From the NCBI RefSeq assembly GCF_030758315.1, contig NZ_CP132336.1:744001-808000 (forward strand): 64,000 nt of DNA. The letters are read 5' to 3'. The position numbers were made by a program, and so were the translations under genes. Position 1 is the stretch's first letter. The number at the start of each line of letters is the position of its first letter. The DNA comes from Pararhizobium sp. IMCC3301 (GTDB taxonomy: Bacteria > Pseudomonadota > Alphaproteobacteria > Rhizobiales > GCA-2746425). Of this stretch, positions 17,517 to 27,745 are shown piece after piece. The notes under the pieces were generated by a model. That model saw nothing but the letters and a program-made list of their open reading frames with translations. It was not told the DNA's origin and did not search any database.

Positions 17517-17975
17517 CTAGTTGATCATCACGCTCGCGCGCATGCCTGCCTCAAGATGGCCTTCAATTTCGCAGGTTATTTCGACTGGCTCATCCGTCGT
17601 TTGAACCGGCACAATAAACCATTCGACGGTTTTGCCAGGCCCGACTTCGACTTCTCGAATATTGCCCTTGATCTCGGCAACCAGATTTCCATCAGCATCG
17701 GCTATCTCAACCTTCCGGGTGAATATGCGTTCGCCCATTTCGTTGAGTGCCAGCTCGTGTTTGATTTCATCGACGTTGGTCAAGATCAGTTTATAAGCCT
17801 GGCCCGTCCTGAATTCGAAATTATCCGGCTTGAGATACATGGCGTCGCCATCGGTCCCCATTTCGATAGTAACGTCAATGACATTTGCGCGACTGAGGTC
17901 GCCATCGGCATACGCAGCCCCGAATGTAACCAGTGTTAAAGCGCCTGCATATAAAAGTCGTCCAACATTATTCAT
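17517..17975 (-). CDS. Periplasmic cupredoxin with type I copper site
   Basis: A 152-residue exported blue-copper-like protein. The signal peptide runs to about AAYADG (cleavage near residue 23). The ATG at 17975 has GAAGGA 7 bases upstream; the TTG at 17981 is the alternative start. The ligands are His in EIKHELAL and the C-terminal TCEIEGHLEAGM, which gives Cys-x4-His-x4-Met, the classic type I copper pattern. Such proteins carry electrons or handle copper in the periplasm. The FNR-type promoter upstream suggests a role under low oxygen, for instance feeding a reductase or helping a copper oxidase. The partner is not in this window. Confidence 0.85.
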   Translation of the reverse strand: MNNVGRLLYAGALTLVTFGAAYADGDLSRANVIDVTIEMGTDGDAMYLKPDNFEFRTGQAYKLILTNVDEIKHELALNEMGERIFTRKVEIADADGNLVAEIKGNIREVEVGPGKTVEWFIVPVQTTDEPVEITCEIEGHLEAGMRASVMIN

Positions 17976-18029
17976 ATCCAATTCCTTCCCGGTATTGGTA
18001 TTAGACGAAGAAAGTTATCTCCGATGCTG

Positions 18030-18070
18030 ATTATGACTTTAATCTGGAAGTTTTCATTGATCTGAATCAA
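18030..18070 (-). promoter_or_regulatory. FNR/FixK-type box with -10 element for the cupredoxin gene
   Basis: TTGATCTGAATCAA (18057-18070) is a perfect match to the FNR/FixK/Dnr consensus TTGAT-N4-ATCAA. On the reverse strand, 21 bases after the box, comes CATAAT (18035-18030), five of six bases of the -10 consensus. That is the geometry of a class II promoter with the box centred near -41.5. The start codon of the cupredoxin lies about 55 bases past the -10. Confidence 0.75.
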
Positions 18071-18343
18071 ATAACCCAATAATGATTATTATATTCAGTG
18101 CGCGCATTAAAACTCCGACAACTGCCCGACATGTCGGCCGGCTGTCCCCGGCAGCGCATCCATTTCCGCAACCGCATCACTGCCAAGATTGATCTCTCGC
18201 GCAAAATTAGGCCCGTGGCGACTTTGTTGATGACTGAATTGCTTCGCAGCATCGGAATGCCAATGACGGCGTGACTTTAACGGACTGCTGAGACTTCCGG
18301 CCAATGGCCGCCCTGGACGAACGGCGACGGTATCAGGACAGGT

Positions 18344-18616
18344 TCAGGACGATCTGTCGATCTGCACCCATTTATTGCGCTCTGTCGCACCGCGGATAAT
18401 CGTCAGTGATGATTTCGCGACACCCAGTTCTTTCGCCAGAAGTTTGAGCACCGCCCGGTTGGCCTTGCCATCTTCCGGCACGGTGGTGACATAGATTTTG
18501 ACCAGCATGGAGCCGTCCTGCTGAATCTCCGCTGTGATGCGATTGGCAGAGGCTTTTGGTGTGACCCGCACGGCAAACGGATTGCCGATGGTCTTAGACC
18601 AGTGCGGCGCGGTCAT
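18344..18616 (-). CDS. DUF167 (YggU) family protein
   Basis: A 90-residue protein of the DUF167/YggU family. Recognisable parts are FAVRVTPKASANRI near the N-terminus, VKIYVTTVPEDGKANRAVLKLLAKELGV, and a C-terminal IIRGATERNKWVQID. The family is small, widely conserved and of unknown biochemical role. It lies 26 bp downstream of gatB on the same strand and is probably cotranscribed with it. The length is standard. Confidence 0.92.
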   Translation of the reverse strand: MTAPHWSKTIGNPFAVRVTPKASANRITAEIQQDGSMLVKIYVTTVPEDGKANRAVLKLLAKELGVAKSSLTIIRGATERNKWVQIDRSS

Positions 18617-18642
18617 GGCAGCCCCCTAATGGTCAGGTGCTC

Positions 18643-20124
18643 TCACTCAATCCCGATTTTCTGGCGCAACAGATCATTGACGGCTTTCGGATTGGCTTTG
18701 CCGCCAGTGGCTTTCATGACCTGGCCGACGAACCAGCCAAGCAGGCCGGGCTTGTCTCTGGCCTGCTCAACCTTGTCCGGATTGGCGGCAATTATCGCAT
18801 CAATTTCCGTTTCAATCGCGCCCAGATCGGTGACCTGCTTCATGCCCCGGCTTTCGACGATAGCGGCCGGATCGCCGCCTTCGGTCCAGAGAATTTCGAA
18901 CACATCCTTGGCAATCTTGCCCGAAATCGTGTCATCGGCCATCAGATCGATCATGCCGCCCAGCTGGTCACTGGAAATCGGACTGTTATCAATCGAGATG
19001 GCCTCTTTATTGAGGCGGCCGAACAATTCATTGATCACCCAGTTGGCCGCAATCTTGGCATCGCGCCCTTTCGCCACGTCTTCAAAATAATCGCAGGACT
19101 GGCGCTCCACCACCAGAATGTCGGCATCATACGGCGTCAGGCCATAATCATTGATGAAACGCGCCTTTTTCTCATCCGGCAGCTCCGGCAGATCGGCGGC
19201 GAGCGCATCGATATAGGCCTGATCGAATTCCAGCGGCAGCAGATCAGGATCGGGGAAATACCGGTAATCATGGGCTTCTTCCTTGGAGCGCATCGACCGG
19301 GTTTCACCCTTCACCGAGTCAAACAGCCTGGTTTCCTGATCGATAGTGCCGCCATCTTCCAGAATTGCGATCTGGCGGCGCGCTTCATACTCAATCGCCT
19401 GCCCGGCAAAGCGGATGGAATTGACGTTTTTGATTTCGCAGCGCGTGCCGAACTCGCCACCGGGGCGGCGCACCGAGACATTCACATCAGCGCGCAGATT
19501 GCCCTTTTCCATATCCGCATCAGAGGTGCCGAGATAGCGCAGGATCGACCGCAGCTTGGCGATATAGGCCTTGGCTTCCTCGGAAGACCGCAGATCCGGC
19601 TTCGACACGATTTCCATCAGCGCTACGCCCGAGCGATTGAGATCGACATAACTCATTGACGGGTGCTGGTCGTGCAGGCTCTTGCCCGCATCCTGTTCCA
19701 GATGCAGCCGTTCCACGCCGATTTCAACCGGGCCGTCCGGCATATCCAGATGGATAATGCCCTCTCCGACAATTGGCTGGTCGAACTGCGAAATCTGATA
19801 GCCCTGCGGCAGATCGGGATAGAAATAATTCTTGCGCGCAAACACCGACCGCTTGTTGATCTGGGCTTTCAACCCAAGGCCGGTGCGAACCGCCTGACGT
19901 ACACATTCCTCGTTGATCACCGGCAGCATTCCGGGCATGGCGGCATCGACGAAGCTGACATGGTCATTCTGTTCGCCACCAAAGGCGGTTGCCGCCCCCG
20001 AGAACAATTTTGATTTCGACTGCACCTGAGCATGGACTTCCAGCCCAAGCACGACTTCCCAGTCGCCGGTGGCACCGGGAATGAATTTTTTTGGATCAGG
20101 AGTGCGGGTGTCGATCAGGCTCAT
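18643..20124 (-). CDS. gatB: Aspartyl/glutamyl-tRNA amidotransferase subunit B
   Basis: A 493-residue GatB, the subunit of GatCAB that binds and activates misacylated Glu-tRNA(Gln) or Asp-tRNA(Asn) for amidation. Seen here are [20 protein letters not shown] with the following [11 protein letters not shown], the zinc-region stretch [39 protein letters not shown] in the middle, and the C-terminal YqeY-like helical domain ending [11 protein letters not shown]. The length is standard. It is divergent from plsY and followed by the DUF167 gene. Confidence 0.96.
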   Translation of the reverse strand: MSLIDTRTPDPKKFIPGATGDWEVVLGLEVHAQVQSKSKLFSGAATAFGGEQNDHVSFVDAAMPGMLPVINEECVRQAVRTGLGLKAQINKRSVFARKNYFYPDLPQGYQISQFDQPIVGEGIIHLDMPDGPVEIGVERLHLEQDAGKSLHDQHPSMSYVDLNRSGVALMEIVSKPDLRSSEEAKAYIAKLRSILRYLGTSDADMEKGNLRADVNVSVRRPGGEFGTRCEIKNVNSIRFAGQAIEYEARRQIAILEDGGTIDQETRLFDSVKGETRSMRSKEEAHDYRYFPDPDLLPLEFDQAYIDALAADLPELPDEKKARFINDYGLTPYDADILVVERQSCDYFEDVAKGRDAKIAANWVINELFGRLNKEAISIDNSPISSDQLGGMIDLMADDTISGKIAKDVFEILWTEGGDPAAIVESRGMKQVTDLGAIETEIDAIIAANPDKVEQARDKPGLLGWFVGQVMKATGGKANPKAVNDLLRQKIGIE

Positions 20125-20341
20125 TTGTCGGGCTCACTTGCATGGGCTGTATATTGGTTTCGGAACTAGAACACGATCTAACGGATGCGGCGGGCCGAAA
20201 CAAGTGGCGCGATGCGGCTTCTCTGCGATTTCCGGCGGCCTCAAAATGTAAGGCTTGACGTGGCGAAATTCTGTCTCTTGCCCAAAACCCGAAAATGCGG
20301 GCATGATCGGCCCATGTCCAAACTCACCGGTAAGCCGCTCC

Positions 20342-20971
20342 ATGCCTGATCCCATCAACTGGTCTCTGTCCTGGCCGTATCTGTTGACCGCACTGGTGTT
20401 CGGCTATCTGCTTGGCAGCATTCCATTCGGCTATCTGCTGACCCGCTTTGCCGGACTGGGCGATGTCCGCTCAATCGGCTCCGGCAATATCGGCGCCACC
20501 AATGTGCTGCGCACCGGCAACAAGCCCCTCGCCGCCCTGACCTTGTTAGGCGATCTTCTGAAAGGCACCGCCGCCGTTCAACTGGCCCTCAGCTATGGGC
20601 TGGATACGGCGGTTATGGCAGGCCTTGGCGCCTTTCTCGGCCATCTCTTTCCGATCTGGCTGAAATTCAAGGGCGGCAAAGGCGTTGCCACCTTTATTGG
20701 CATCACGCTTGGGCTTTACTGGCCCTCTGCTCTTGTGTTCGCCGGTTCCTGGCTGGTGCTGGCTTTCGTGTCGCGATACTCCTCGCTTTCCGCCCTCATC
20801 AGTTCAGTCATCGTCGTCATTTTCACCGCCTTTCTGAACTACTGGCAATTCGCCGAACTATATGCCGTGCTGACAATCCTGTTGTGGCTCAAGCACCACC
20901 AGAATATCCGCCGGCTGCTGAAGGGTAAGGAAAGCAAAATCGGCGGCTCCAAGGCGGCAGACAAGGCGTGA
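20342..20971 (+). CDS. plsY: Glycerol-3-phosphate acyltransferase PlsY
   Basis: A 209-residue inner-membrane enzyme that transfers an acyl group from acyl phosphate to glycerol-3-phosphate, the first step of phospholipid synthesis. The PlsY motifs are clear: [13 protein letters not shown], the catalytic [14 protein letters not shown], and [13 protein letters not shown]. The upstream open frame reaches 20255, but the ATG at 20342 is the natural start because the first membrane helix follows at once. The stop overlaps the GTG start of dprA by 4 bp. Confidence 0.94.
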   Translation: MPDPINWSLSWPYLLTALVFGYLLGSIPFGYLLTRFAGLGDVRSIGSGNIGATNVLRTGNKPLAALTLLGDLLKGTAAVQLALSYGLDTAVMAGLGAFLGHLFPIWLKFKGGKGVATFIGITLGLYWPSALVFAGSWLVLAFVSRYSSLSALISSVIVVIFTAFLNYWQFAELYAVLTILLWLKHHQNIRRLLKGKESKIGGSKAADKA

Positions 20972-22116
20972 GCCTGTTTGACGACCCCTATCGTGAGGGT
21001 ATTGCGCTCAGCGAAAGCCAGCGACTGCACTGGCTACGCCTCATTCGCAGCGAACAGGTCGGGCCCGCCACTTTCCGCGAACTGATCAATCACTTCGGCA
21101 CCGCAGAACAGGCCCTGGAGACCCTGCCCGAGCTGGCCAGACGGGGCGGCGCTGCCCGCAGAATCCGGATTGCCCCGCTCAGCGATATCGAAGCGGAACT
21201 GGACCAGGCAGCACGGCTTGGTGCCAAATTCATCGCCATGGGCGAACCGGATTATCCACCATGGCTGCGCTCCATCGACAGCGCTCCGCCCGTCATTCTG
21301 GCAAAAGGCCATCTCGCCGCTCTGAAAATGCCGATGATCGCCATTGTCGGGGCGCGCAATTGTTCGGTCATCGGCCGTAAAATGACGGTCAGACTGGCGC
21401 GTGATCTGGGCGAAGCCGGTTACTGCATCGCCTCCGGCCTGGCCCGCGGCATTGACGGTGTGGCCCATGAGGCCGCACTGCAAACCGGCACAGTTGCGGT
21501 TATGGCAGGCGGCCTCGACAGGATATACCCGCCGGAACATGAATCACTTGCAGAGCAAATCACCCTAAAGGGCTGTCTCGTCAGCGAAAAACCGCTGGGC
21601 TGGACCGCGCGGGCACAGGACTTTCCGCGCCGCAACCGCATCGTTTCCGGCCTGTCTCTGGCAACCATTGTAGTGGAAGCCGCGAGGCGTTCCGGCTCGT
21701 TGATCACTGCGGATCTGGCATTGAAACAAAATCGCGAGATCTTTGCCGTTCCCGGCTCGCCGCTGGACCCGCGCGCCGCCGGACCGAACCAGCTTATCAA
21801 ACAGGGAGCCACCCTTGTAACCTCGGCAAAAGATGTGATTGATGCATTGCGGCCGATCCATGGCGATGCCTTTCCCGATCCTCCAGCCGTAGCGCTACAG
21901 GAAGCAGCCCCGGCAAAGGTCAGCGATTTGTCCGATAATGAACGCATCGGGATCGTCGATGCGTTAAGCACCGCGCCGGTGGATACCGACGAGTTGATCC
22001 GCGTTACCGGCCTTGATGGCGGCACCATCTATCTGGCGCTGCTGGAGCTCGACCTCGCCGGCCGGCTGACACGACATCCCGGCAACAAAGTATCTCTGAA
22101 CGGCACACAGGAATGA
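20968..22116 (+). CDS. dprA: DNA-processing protein DprA
   Basis: A 382-residue DprA/Smf protein that loads RecA on incoming single-stranded DNA during transformation. The Rossmann core shows [48 protein letters not shown] and RNRIVSGLS. The C-terminal winged-helix domain ([20 protein letters not shown]) is typical of alphaproteobacterial DprA. The GTG start sits in a 4-bp overlap with plsY. DprA is kept by many bacteria not known to be competent, so it does not prove transformation. Confidence 0.95.
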   Translation: MSLFDDPYREGIALSESQRLHWLRLIRSEQVGPATFRELINHFGTAEQALETLPELARRGGAARRIRIAPLSDIEAELDQAARLGAKFIAMGEPDYPPWLRSIDSAPPVILAKGHLAALKMPMIAIVGARNCSVIGRKMTVRLARDLGEAGYCIASGLARGIDGVAHEAALQTGTVAVMAGGLDRIYPPEHESLAEQITLKGCLVSEKPLGWTARAQDFPRRNRIVSGLSLATIVVEAARRSGSLITADLALKQNREIFAVPGSPLDPRAAGPNQLIKQGATLVTSAKDVIDALRPIHGDAFPDPPAVALQEAAPAKVSDLSDNERIGIVDALSTAPVDTDELIRVTGLDGGTIYLALLELDLAGRLTRHPGNKVSLNGTQE

Positions 22117-22357
22117 GCGAATAATAATGTTGCAGGTGTCCCGGACACTTCAGACCCGGTGATAGAATCCGGGCTGCCCGGCCATGGAAATCTAACGAGT
22201 TGCAGCGCCTTAAAACAGCAACTTTGTCGAGCCATATGTCAGTTGGGGCTTGACCAACCGCCCGCTTCCGACCATTTGACAACCGAACACATGTTTGACG
22301 AGGCGGACATCCTTCCCGTCCGGCCTTCAAATCCGCATGCAACAGACAGGCACCTTT

Positions 22358-24988
22358 ATGGATCTGGTCATCGTTGAATCGCCCGCAAAGGCGAAGACCA
22401 TCAACAAATATCTCGGCTCGAATTATCAGGTTCTGGCATCCTATGGCCATGTTCGCGACCTTCCCGCGAAAGATGGCTCGGTGCGTCCGGATGAAGAATT
22501 TGCCATGAGTTGGGAAATTGATGCGAAGGCGAAGAAGCGCATCAACGAAATATCAGCCGCCCTGAAAACATCCGACCGCCTCATCCTCGCGACCGACCCG
22601 GATCGGGAGGGCGAGGCAATTTCATGGCATGTGCTGCAAATCCTGCGAGACAAGAAGGTTCTAAAAGACAAGCCGGTGCAACGGGTTGTCTTCAACGCCA
22701 TTACCAAGAGCGCCATTCTGGAAGCCATGGCAAATCCGCGGGAGATCGATGCTGATCTGGTCGAAGCCTATCTGGCGCGGCGCGCACTGGACTATCTGGT
22801 CGGTTTTACGCTGTCTCCGGTGTTGTGGCGAAAACTGCCGGGCGCCCGCTCGGCGGGCCGGGTGCAATCGGTCGCACTGCGTCTGGTGTGTGATCGGGAA
22901 ATGCAAATCGAAGTTTTCAAGCCGCAGGAATACTGGTCCATCCTGGCTGCCCTCAAAACCAGCTTTCGCGAAGATCTGAAAGCGCGGCTGGTGGAATTTG
23001 AAGGCCGCAAGATCCAGCGGCTGACCGTCGACAACGGCGATGATGCGATGGCCATGAAAGCCATGCTGGAATCGGCAAGTTTTACAATTTCGAGTGTCGA
23101 AGCCAAACCGCACAAGCGCAATCCGCAGCCGCCATTCACCACTTCTACTTTGCAGCAGGAAGCCTCCCGCAAGCTGGGCTTTTCCGCCTCACGCACCATG
23201 CAGGTTGCCCAGCGGCTCTATGAGGGTGTCGATATCGGCGGCGAAACCACCGGTCTGATCACCTATATGCGAACCGATGGCGTCGACATGGCTCCCGAAG
23301 CGGTTGCCGAAGTGCGCTCGCAGATCGGTTCTCAATTCGGCAAGAACTATCTGCCGCAAGTACCCCGCAAATATTTCACCAAGGCGAAAAACGCCCAGGA
23401 AGCTCATGAGGCGATACGGCCGACATCGCTGGCCCGCAATCCGGCGGATCTGGCCAAGCGGCTGGAATCAGATCAGGCACGGCTCTATGAGCTGATCTGG
23501 AAGCGCACCATGGCCAGTCAGATGCTGTCCGCGGAAATGGAGCGTACCACTGTCGACATCATGGCGCAGGGCGCCGGCAAGAGCGCGACCGTACGCGCCA
23601 CCGGATCGGTCGTCCGTTTTGACGGTTTCCTGAAGCTCTATCAGGAAGGCCGCGACGATGACGACGAAGAGGCTGAAGGCCGTCTGCCTGCGGTCAAGGT
23701 TGGTGAAGACCTGACGCGGGAGGCCATTGAGGCAAACCAGCATTTCACCGAGCCTCCCCCGCGCTACACCGAAGCAACCCTGATCCGCAAAATGGAAGAA
23801 CTGGGCATTGGCCGCCCCTCGACCTATGCCTCGACCCTGGCGGTTCTGCGCGAACGCGACTATGTGGAAATGGATCAAAAACGCCTTGTTCCCCAGGATA
23901 AGGGCCGCATTGTCACGGCGTTTCTGGAAGGCTTCTTCAAGCGCTATGTTGAGTATGATTTCACCGCCCAGCTGGAAGAACAGCTCGACCGTGTGTCAGA
24001 CGGAAAACTCGACTGGCGCCAAGTTCTGAACGAGTTCTGGGGCCAGTTTTCAGCCAGCGTTGAGGACATCAAGGAACTGCGCATAACCGAGGTACTGGAT
24101 GCGCTCAACGACCTTCTGGGACCGCATATTTTCCCGCAGAAGGAAGACGGTTCCGATCCGCGTCTGTGTCCGACCTGCCAAGAAGGCCGCATCAGTCTCA
24201 AAGTCGGAAAGTTCGGCGCCTTTATCGGTTGCTCGAATTATCCCGAATGCCGTTTCACCAAGCAATTGGGTCAGGCCGGTCAGAATGATGGCGAAGCCGA
24301 AAACAGCATTATCGAGCTGGGCGAGGATCCGGAAACCGGTCAGATGATCACCGCCCGCACCGGTCGCTTCGGCCCTTATGTTCAGCTTGGCGAGGAAGCC
24401 AAGCCGAAGCGTGCAAGCCTGCCGAAAACCTGGTCACTCCAGGCGATGGATCTGGAAAAGGCCCTGGCGCTGCTGTCCCTGCCGCGCCCGGTCGGCGATC
24501 ATCCGGAAACCGGCAAGCCGATTGTCGCCGGGATTGGCCGCTATGGACCCTTCGTCCTGCATGACGGGGCCTATGCCAATCTTGAAAGCGAGGATGAAGT
24601 TTTCTCCGTCGGGCTTAACCGCGCCGTTGCAGCGATTGCCGACAAGGCAGCCAAAGGACCCGGCCGGCGCGGTGCCGCTGCCGCATTGAAGGAACTGGGC
24701 GAGCATCCCGAAGGCGGCAAGATCACGGTTCATGCGGGACGATACGGCCCCTATGCCAAATGGGGCAAAGTCAATGCTACCCTGCCCAAGGGCAAGGAGC
24801 CTGAAGCGGTATCCCTGGAAGAAGCCATTGAACTGGTCAATGAGCGGGCTGCCAAAGGCAAGAAGAAACCGGCTGCCAAAAAGAAGCCAGCCGCCAAAAA
24901 ACCTGCAGCCAAAAAAACGACTGCCAAAAAACCCGCTGCAAAGAAAAAACCAGCGGCGAAAAAGAAAACAGCGGACACGAAAGACTGA
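22358..24988 (+). CDS. topA: DNA topoisomerase I
   Basis: An 876-residue type IA topoisomerase that relaxes negative supercoils. The Toprim domain begins at once (LVIVESPAKAKTINKYLG), with acidic TDPDREGEAISWH. The catalytic Tyr is in GLITYMRTDGVDM. One Cys4 zinc finger (CPTCQEG to CSNYPEC) is followed by three RxGRYGPY repeats. The last 45 residues are almost all Lys, Ala and Pro, a histone H1-like tail common in rhizobial TopA that helps DNA binding. The start at 22358 fits homologues; an open frame reaches 22295. The next gene, rnr, begins 3 bp after the stop. Confidence 0.96.
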   Translation: MDLVIVESPAKAKTINKYLGSNYQVLASYGHVRDLPAKDGSVRPDEEFAMSWEIDAKAKKRINEISAALKTSDRLILATDPDREGEAISWHVLQILRDKKVLKDKPVQRVVFNAITKSAILEAMANPREIDADLVEAYLARRALDYLVGFTLSPVLWRKLPGARSAGRVQSVALRLVCDREMQIEVFKPQEYWSILAALKTSFREDLKARLVEFEGRKIQRLTVDNGDDAMAMKAMLESASFTISSVEAKPHKRNPQPPFTTSTLQQEASRKLGFSASRTMQVAQRLYEGVDIGGETTGLITYMRTDGVDMAPEAVAEVRSQIGSQFGKNYLPQVPRKYFTKAKNAQEAHEAIRPTSLARNPADLAKRLESDQARLYELIWKRTMASQMLSAEMERTTVDIMAQGAGKSATVRATGSVVRFDGFLKLYQEGRDDDDEEAEGRLPAVKVGEDLTREAIEANQHFTEPPPRYTEATLIRKMEELGIGRPSTYASTLAVLRERDYVEMDQKRLVPQDKGRIVTAFLEGFFKRYVEYDFTAQLEEQLDRVSDGKLDWRQVLNEFWGQFSASVEDIKELRITEVLDALNDLLGPHIFPQKEDGSDPRLCPTCQEGRISLKVGKFGAFIGCSNYPECRFTKQLGQAGQNDGEAENSIIELGEDPETGQMITARTGRFGPYVQLGEEAKPKRASLPKTWSLQAMDLEKALALLSLPRPVGDHPETGKPIVAGIGRYGPFVLHDGAYANLESEDEVFSVGLNRAVAAIADKAAKGPGRRGAAAALKELGEHPEGGKITVHAGRYGPYAKWGKVNATLPKGKEPEAVSLEEAIELVNERAAKGKKKPAAKKKPAAKKPAAKKTTAKKPAAKKKPAAKKKTADTKD

Positions 24989-24991
24989 TCA

Positions 24992-27295
24992 TTGGCGAAA
25001 AAGCACAGCACGGATTTCGATCACCTGCCCGGCAAGGATGATATTCTGCGCTTTGTCGCAGACAATCCCGGCCGGTCTGGAAAGCGGGAAATTGCAAAGG
25101 CTTTCGGCGTCAAGGGCGCCAACCGGATCGGCCTCAAACGGCTGCTTGCCGAAATGGCTGACGATGGCACGCTGGTCCGGCGCCGCAAAAAGCTCAACCG
25201 TCCCGGTGAAGTACCTGCTGTAACCGTCTTGCAGATATTCGGCCGCGATGCTGATGGCGAATTGCTCGCCAGACCCGCCAGTTGGGACGAGTCCGAGGAT
25301 GGCCCTACCCCGCTGGTGCTGCTGGTCCGCAGTTCCCGCGACAAAGGCCCGGCACCGGGCGTCGGCGACCGGGTGCTGACAAAACTGACCGCAGAAAGCG
25401 ATGCCCGGCCTGATCAGCCGAGCCATACCGGCAAAGTCATCCGCGTTCTGGAAAAGGAACGCGGTCCCATCCTGGGCATTCTTGGCACCGACAGTGACGG
25501 AAATTTCCGGCTGATCCCGATCGACAAGAAGCAGAAGGAAACGCTCATCCATGCCGACGATGCGGTAAAGGCGAAAAAGGGCGATTTGATTTCCGTGCGG
25601 ATTGACCGACCCGGCCGCCATGGTACGCCTGTTGCCCGCATTCTGGACGTCATTGGCGACATGACCAATGAGAAAGCTGTCAGCGCCATAGCGCTGCATG
25701 CACACAATATCCCGCACGTCTTCCCGCAGCGCGTTCTGGACGAAGCGGAAGCTGCCAAAGCCGCGCCTTTGAAAGGCCGCGAGGACTGGCGCAATGTTCC
25801 GCTCGTCACCATCGATCCGGCAGATGCCAAGGATCACGATGATGCGGTCTTCGCCGAAGCCGACACCGACCCGGCCAATCCCGACGGCTGCATTGTAACC
25901 GTCGCCATCGCCGATGTGTCCTGGTATGTCCGGCCTGACACGGCGCTTGACAGCGAAGCCCTGCTGCGCGGCAATTCGGTGTATTTCCCCGACCGCGTCG
26001 TGCCGATGTTGCCGGAGCGCATCTCCAATGATCTGTGTTCGCTGCGCGAAGGTGTCGACAGGCCCGCCCTTGCGGTGAAAATGGTGTTCGATGCGGCTGG
26101 CCACAAGAAAACTCACAGCTTTCACCGGATCATGATGCGCTCTGCGGCGCGGTTGTCCTACCAGCAGGCGCAAAGCGCAATTGATGGTCAGACCGATGCG
26201 AAAACCGCGCCCATTCTGGAGACCATCCTGCAACCACTCTGGCAGGCCTATTCAATTGCTCTGAAAGGCCGTGATGCGCGCGGTCCGCTGGATTTGAACC
26301 TGCCGGAACGCAAAATTCTGCTCAAGCCCGACGGCACTGTGGACAGGGTATTGGTACCGGACCGGCTGGAGGCCCACAAGCTCATTGAAGAATTCATGAT
26401 TCAGGCCAATGTTGCGGCAGCGGAAAGTCTTGAAGCCAAAAAATCAGCGCTGGTCTACCGGGTTCACGAATCCCCCTCAATGGACAAGCTTGAATCTCTG
26501 CGTGAATTTCTGCGCTCACTGGAAATCACGCTCAGCAGAAGCGGCAATCTGCGGCCGCATCATTTCAACGATATTCTTGCCCGTGTCGCCGACACCGAAC
26601 ATGAAATCGTTGTCAATCAGGTGGTGTTGAGATCCCAGAGCCAGGCCGCCTACAGCCCGGCCAATCTCGGTCATTTTGGCCTCAACCTGCGGCGCTACGC
26701 CCATTTCACCTCACCGATCAGACGCTACGCCGATCTCATTGTGCATCGCGCCCTGGTCAGCGCGCTGGGCCTCGACGAAGGTGGTATGCTGGCAGGCTTT
26801 GAATCCCGTCTGGAAGAGATCGCAGCCGATATTTCCGCCGCCGAACGCCGCGCCATGCTGGCGGAGCGAGACACCACCGACCGTCTCATTGCCGCCCATC
26901 TGGCAGACCAGATCGGTGCACGTTTCCACGGCCAGATTTCCGGTGTCACCAAGGTCGGCCTGTTTGTCAAACTCGATGAAACCGGCGCGGACGGCTTCAT
27001 TCCGATTTCGAAACTCGGCAAGGATTATTTCTTCTACGACGAAGCCCGGCACGCGCTGATTGGTGAAAAGAGCCGGGAACGCTATCGCATTGGCGACAAG
27101 GTTGAGGTAAAACTTGTGGAGGCGGCTCCAATCGCTGGTGCCCTGCGGTTTGAAATGCTCACCGAAGGCACCAAAACTGACGGCAAGCCAAACCGCAACA
27201 CAGACCGAAAACCGGGTCGCAAAACAGCTGTTAAAACTGGCAAAAATCGCAAATCGCGCCGTCAAAAGCCCGGCACAGCACCATCTCGCAGCTAG
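24992..27295 (+). CDS. rnr: Ribonuclease R
   Basis: A 767-residue 3'-5' exoribonuclease of the RNB family that degrades structured RNA. It uses a TTG start 3 bp after the topA stop, reading MAKKHSTDF. The order is an N-terminal winged helix (GKREIAKAFGVKGANRIGLK), cold-shock domains, the RNB catalytic core with the metal Asp cluster DPADAKDHDDAVF, an S1 domain near residues 645-710 (GQISGVTKVGLFVKLDETGA), and a basic tail rich in Lys, Arg and Asn. The basic tail is typical of RNase R and aids substrate unwinding. Confidence 0.95.
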   Translation: MAKKHSTDFDHLPGKDDILRFVADNPGRSGKREIAKAFGVKGANRIGLKRLLAEMADDGTLVRRRKKLNRPGEVPAVTVLQIFGRDADGELLARPASWDESEDGPTPLVLLVRSSRDKGPAPGVGDRVLTKLTAESDARPDQPSHTGKVIRVLEKERGPILGILGTDSDGNFRLIPIDKKQKETLIHADDAVKAKKGDLISVRIDRPGRHGTPVARILDVIGDMTNEKAVSAIALHAHNIPHVFPQRVLDEAEAAKAAPLKGREDWRNVPLVTIDPADAKDHDDAVFAEADTDPANPDGCIVTVAIADVSWYVRPDTALDSEALLRGNSVYFPDRVVPMLPERISNDLCSLREGVDRPALAVKMVFDAAGHKKTHSFHRIMMRSAARLSYQQAQSAIDGQTDAKTAPILETILQPLWQAYSIALKGRDARGPLDLNLPERKILLKPDGTVDRVLVPDRLEAHKLIEEFMIQANVAAAESLEAKKSALVYRVHESPSMDKLESLREFLRSLEITLSRSGNLRPHHFNDILARVADTEHEIVVNQVVLRSQSQAAYSPANLGHFGLNLRRYAHFTSPIRRYADLIVHRALVSALGLDEGGMLAGFESRLEEIAADISAAERRAMLAERDTTDRLIAAHLADQIGARFHGQISGVTKVGLFVKLDETGADGFIPISKLGKDYFFYDEARHALIGEKSRERYRIGDKVEVKLVEAAPIAGALRFEMLTEGTKTDGKPNRNTDRKPGRKTAVKTGKNRKSRRQKPGTAPSRS

Positions 27296-27310
27296 AGCAA
27301 AGGACGCCGC

Positions 27311-27745
27311 ATGAGCAGTTTGAACATCACCACACCGCTTCACCATGCACAGCTGGACAAGCGCGCCATCTGGCCTGCAATGAGAAAAGGGCTGGCGGGC
27401 AAGTGCCCGAAATGCGGGACCGGAAAGCTGTTTTACAGATATCTCAAAGTCAATGATCACTGCGGCCATTGCCAAGAGGAATTGTTTCATGAAAGGGCCG
27501 ATGACGCGCCACCCTATTTGACGATTTTCATCGTCGGCCATATCGTGGTCGCAGCGATGCTGATTGTGGAGAAAACATATCGCCCTGAATTATGGATACA
27601 CATGGCGCTCTGGGTGCCTTTGACGATAGCGCTGAGTCTGTGGATGTTGCAGCCTCTGAAAGGCGCAACCATTGGCCTGCAATGGGCCAACCGGATGCAT
27701 GGCTTTGGCGCAGAAACCGACAGTGATGCCATCCCGCAGCAATAA
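27311..27745 (+). CDS. DUF983 membrane protein
   Basis: A 144-residue protein with an N-terminal zinc-ribbon-like CPKCGTGKLF and CGHCQEEL, followed by two membrane helices (LTIFIVGHIVVAAMLIVEK and HMALWVPLTIALSLWML). This is the DUF983 family, very common in alphaproteobacteria, and found near cytochrome oxidase genes in some species. Its function is unknown. Here it sits in the conserved rnr-DUF983-NUDIX-rpmG block and overlaps the NUDIX gene by 20 bp. Confidence 0.92.
   Translation: MSSLNITTPLHHAQLDKRAIWPAMRKGLAGKCPKCGTGKLFYRYLKVNDHCGHCQEELFHERADDAPPYLTIFIVGHIVVAAMLIVEKTYRPELWIHMALWVPLTIALSLWMLQPLKGATIGLQWANRMHGFGAETDSDAIPQQ

Noticed and set aside
18637-19659. A 340-codon forward frame opposite gatB
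   Set aside because: Antisense shadow; the translation is His- and Ile-rich and lacks any family motif.
22154-22173. CCCGG and CCGGG hairpin downstream of dprA
   Set aside because: Stem of five pairs with no T-run; too weak to call a terminator.
24850-24985. Lys-Pro-Ala repeats at the end of topA as a possible repeat expansion or separate element
   Set aside because: A basic low-complexity tail is normal for rhizobial topoisomerase I.
24989-26233. A 414-codon reverse-strand frame opposite rnr
   Set aside because: Antisense shadow of the RNB gene, with no ribosome-binding site or recognisable domain.
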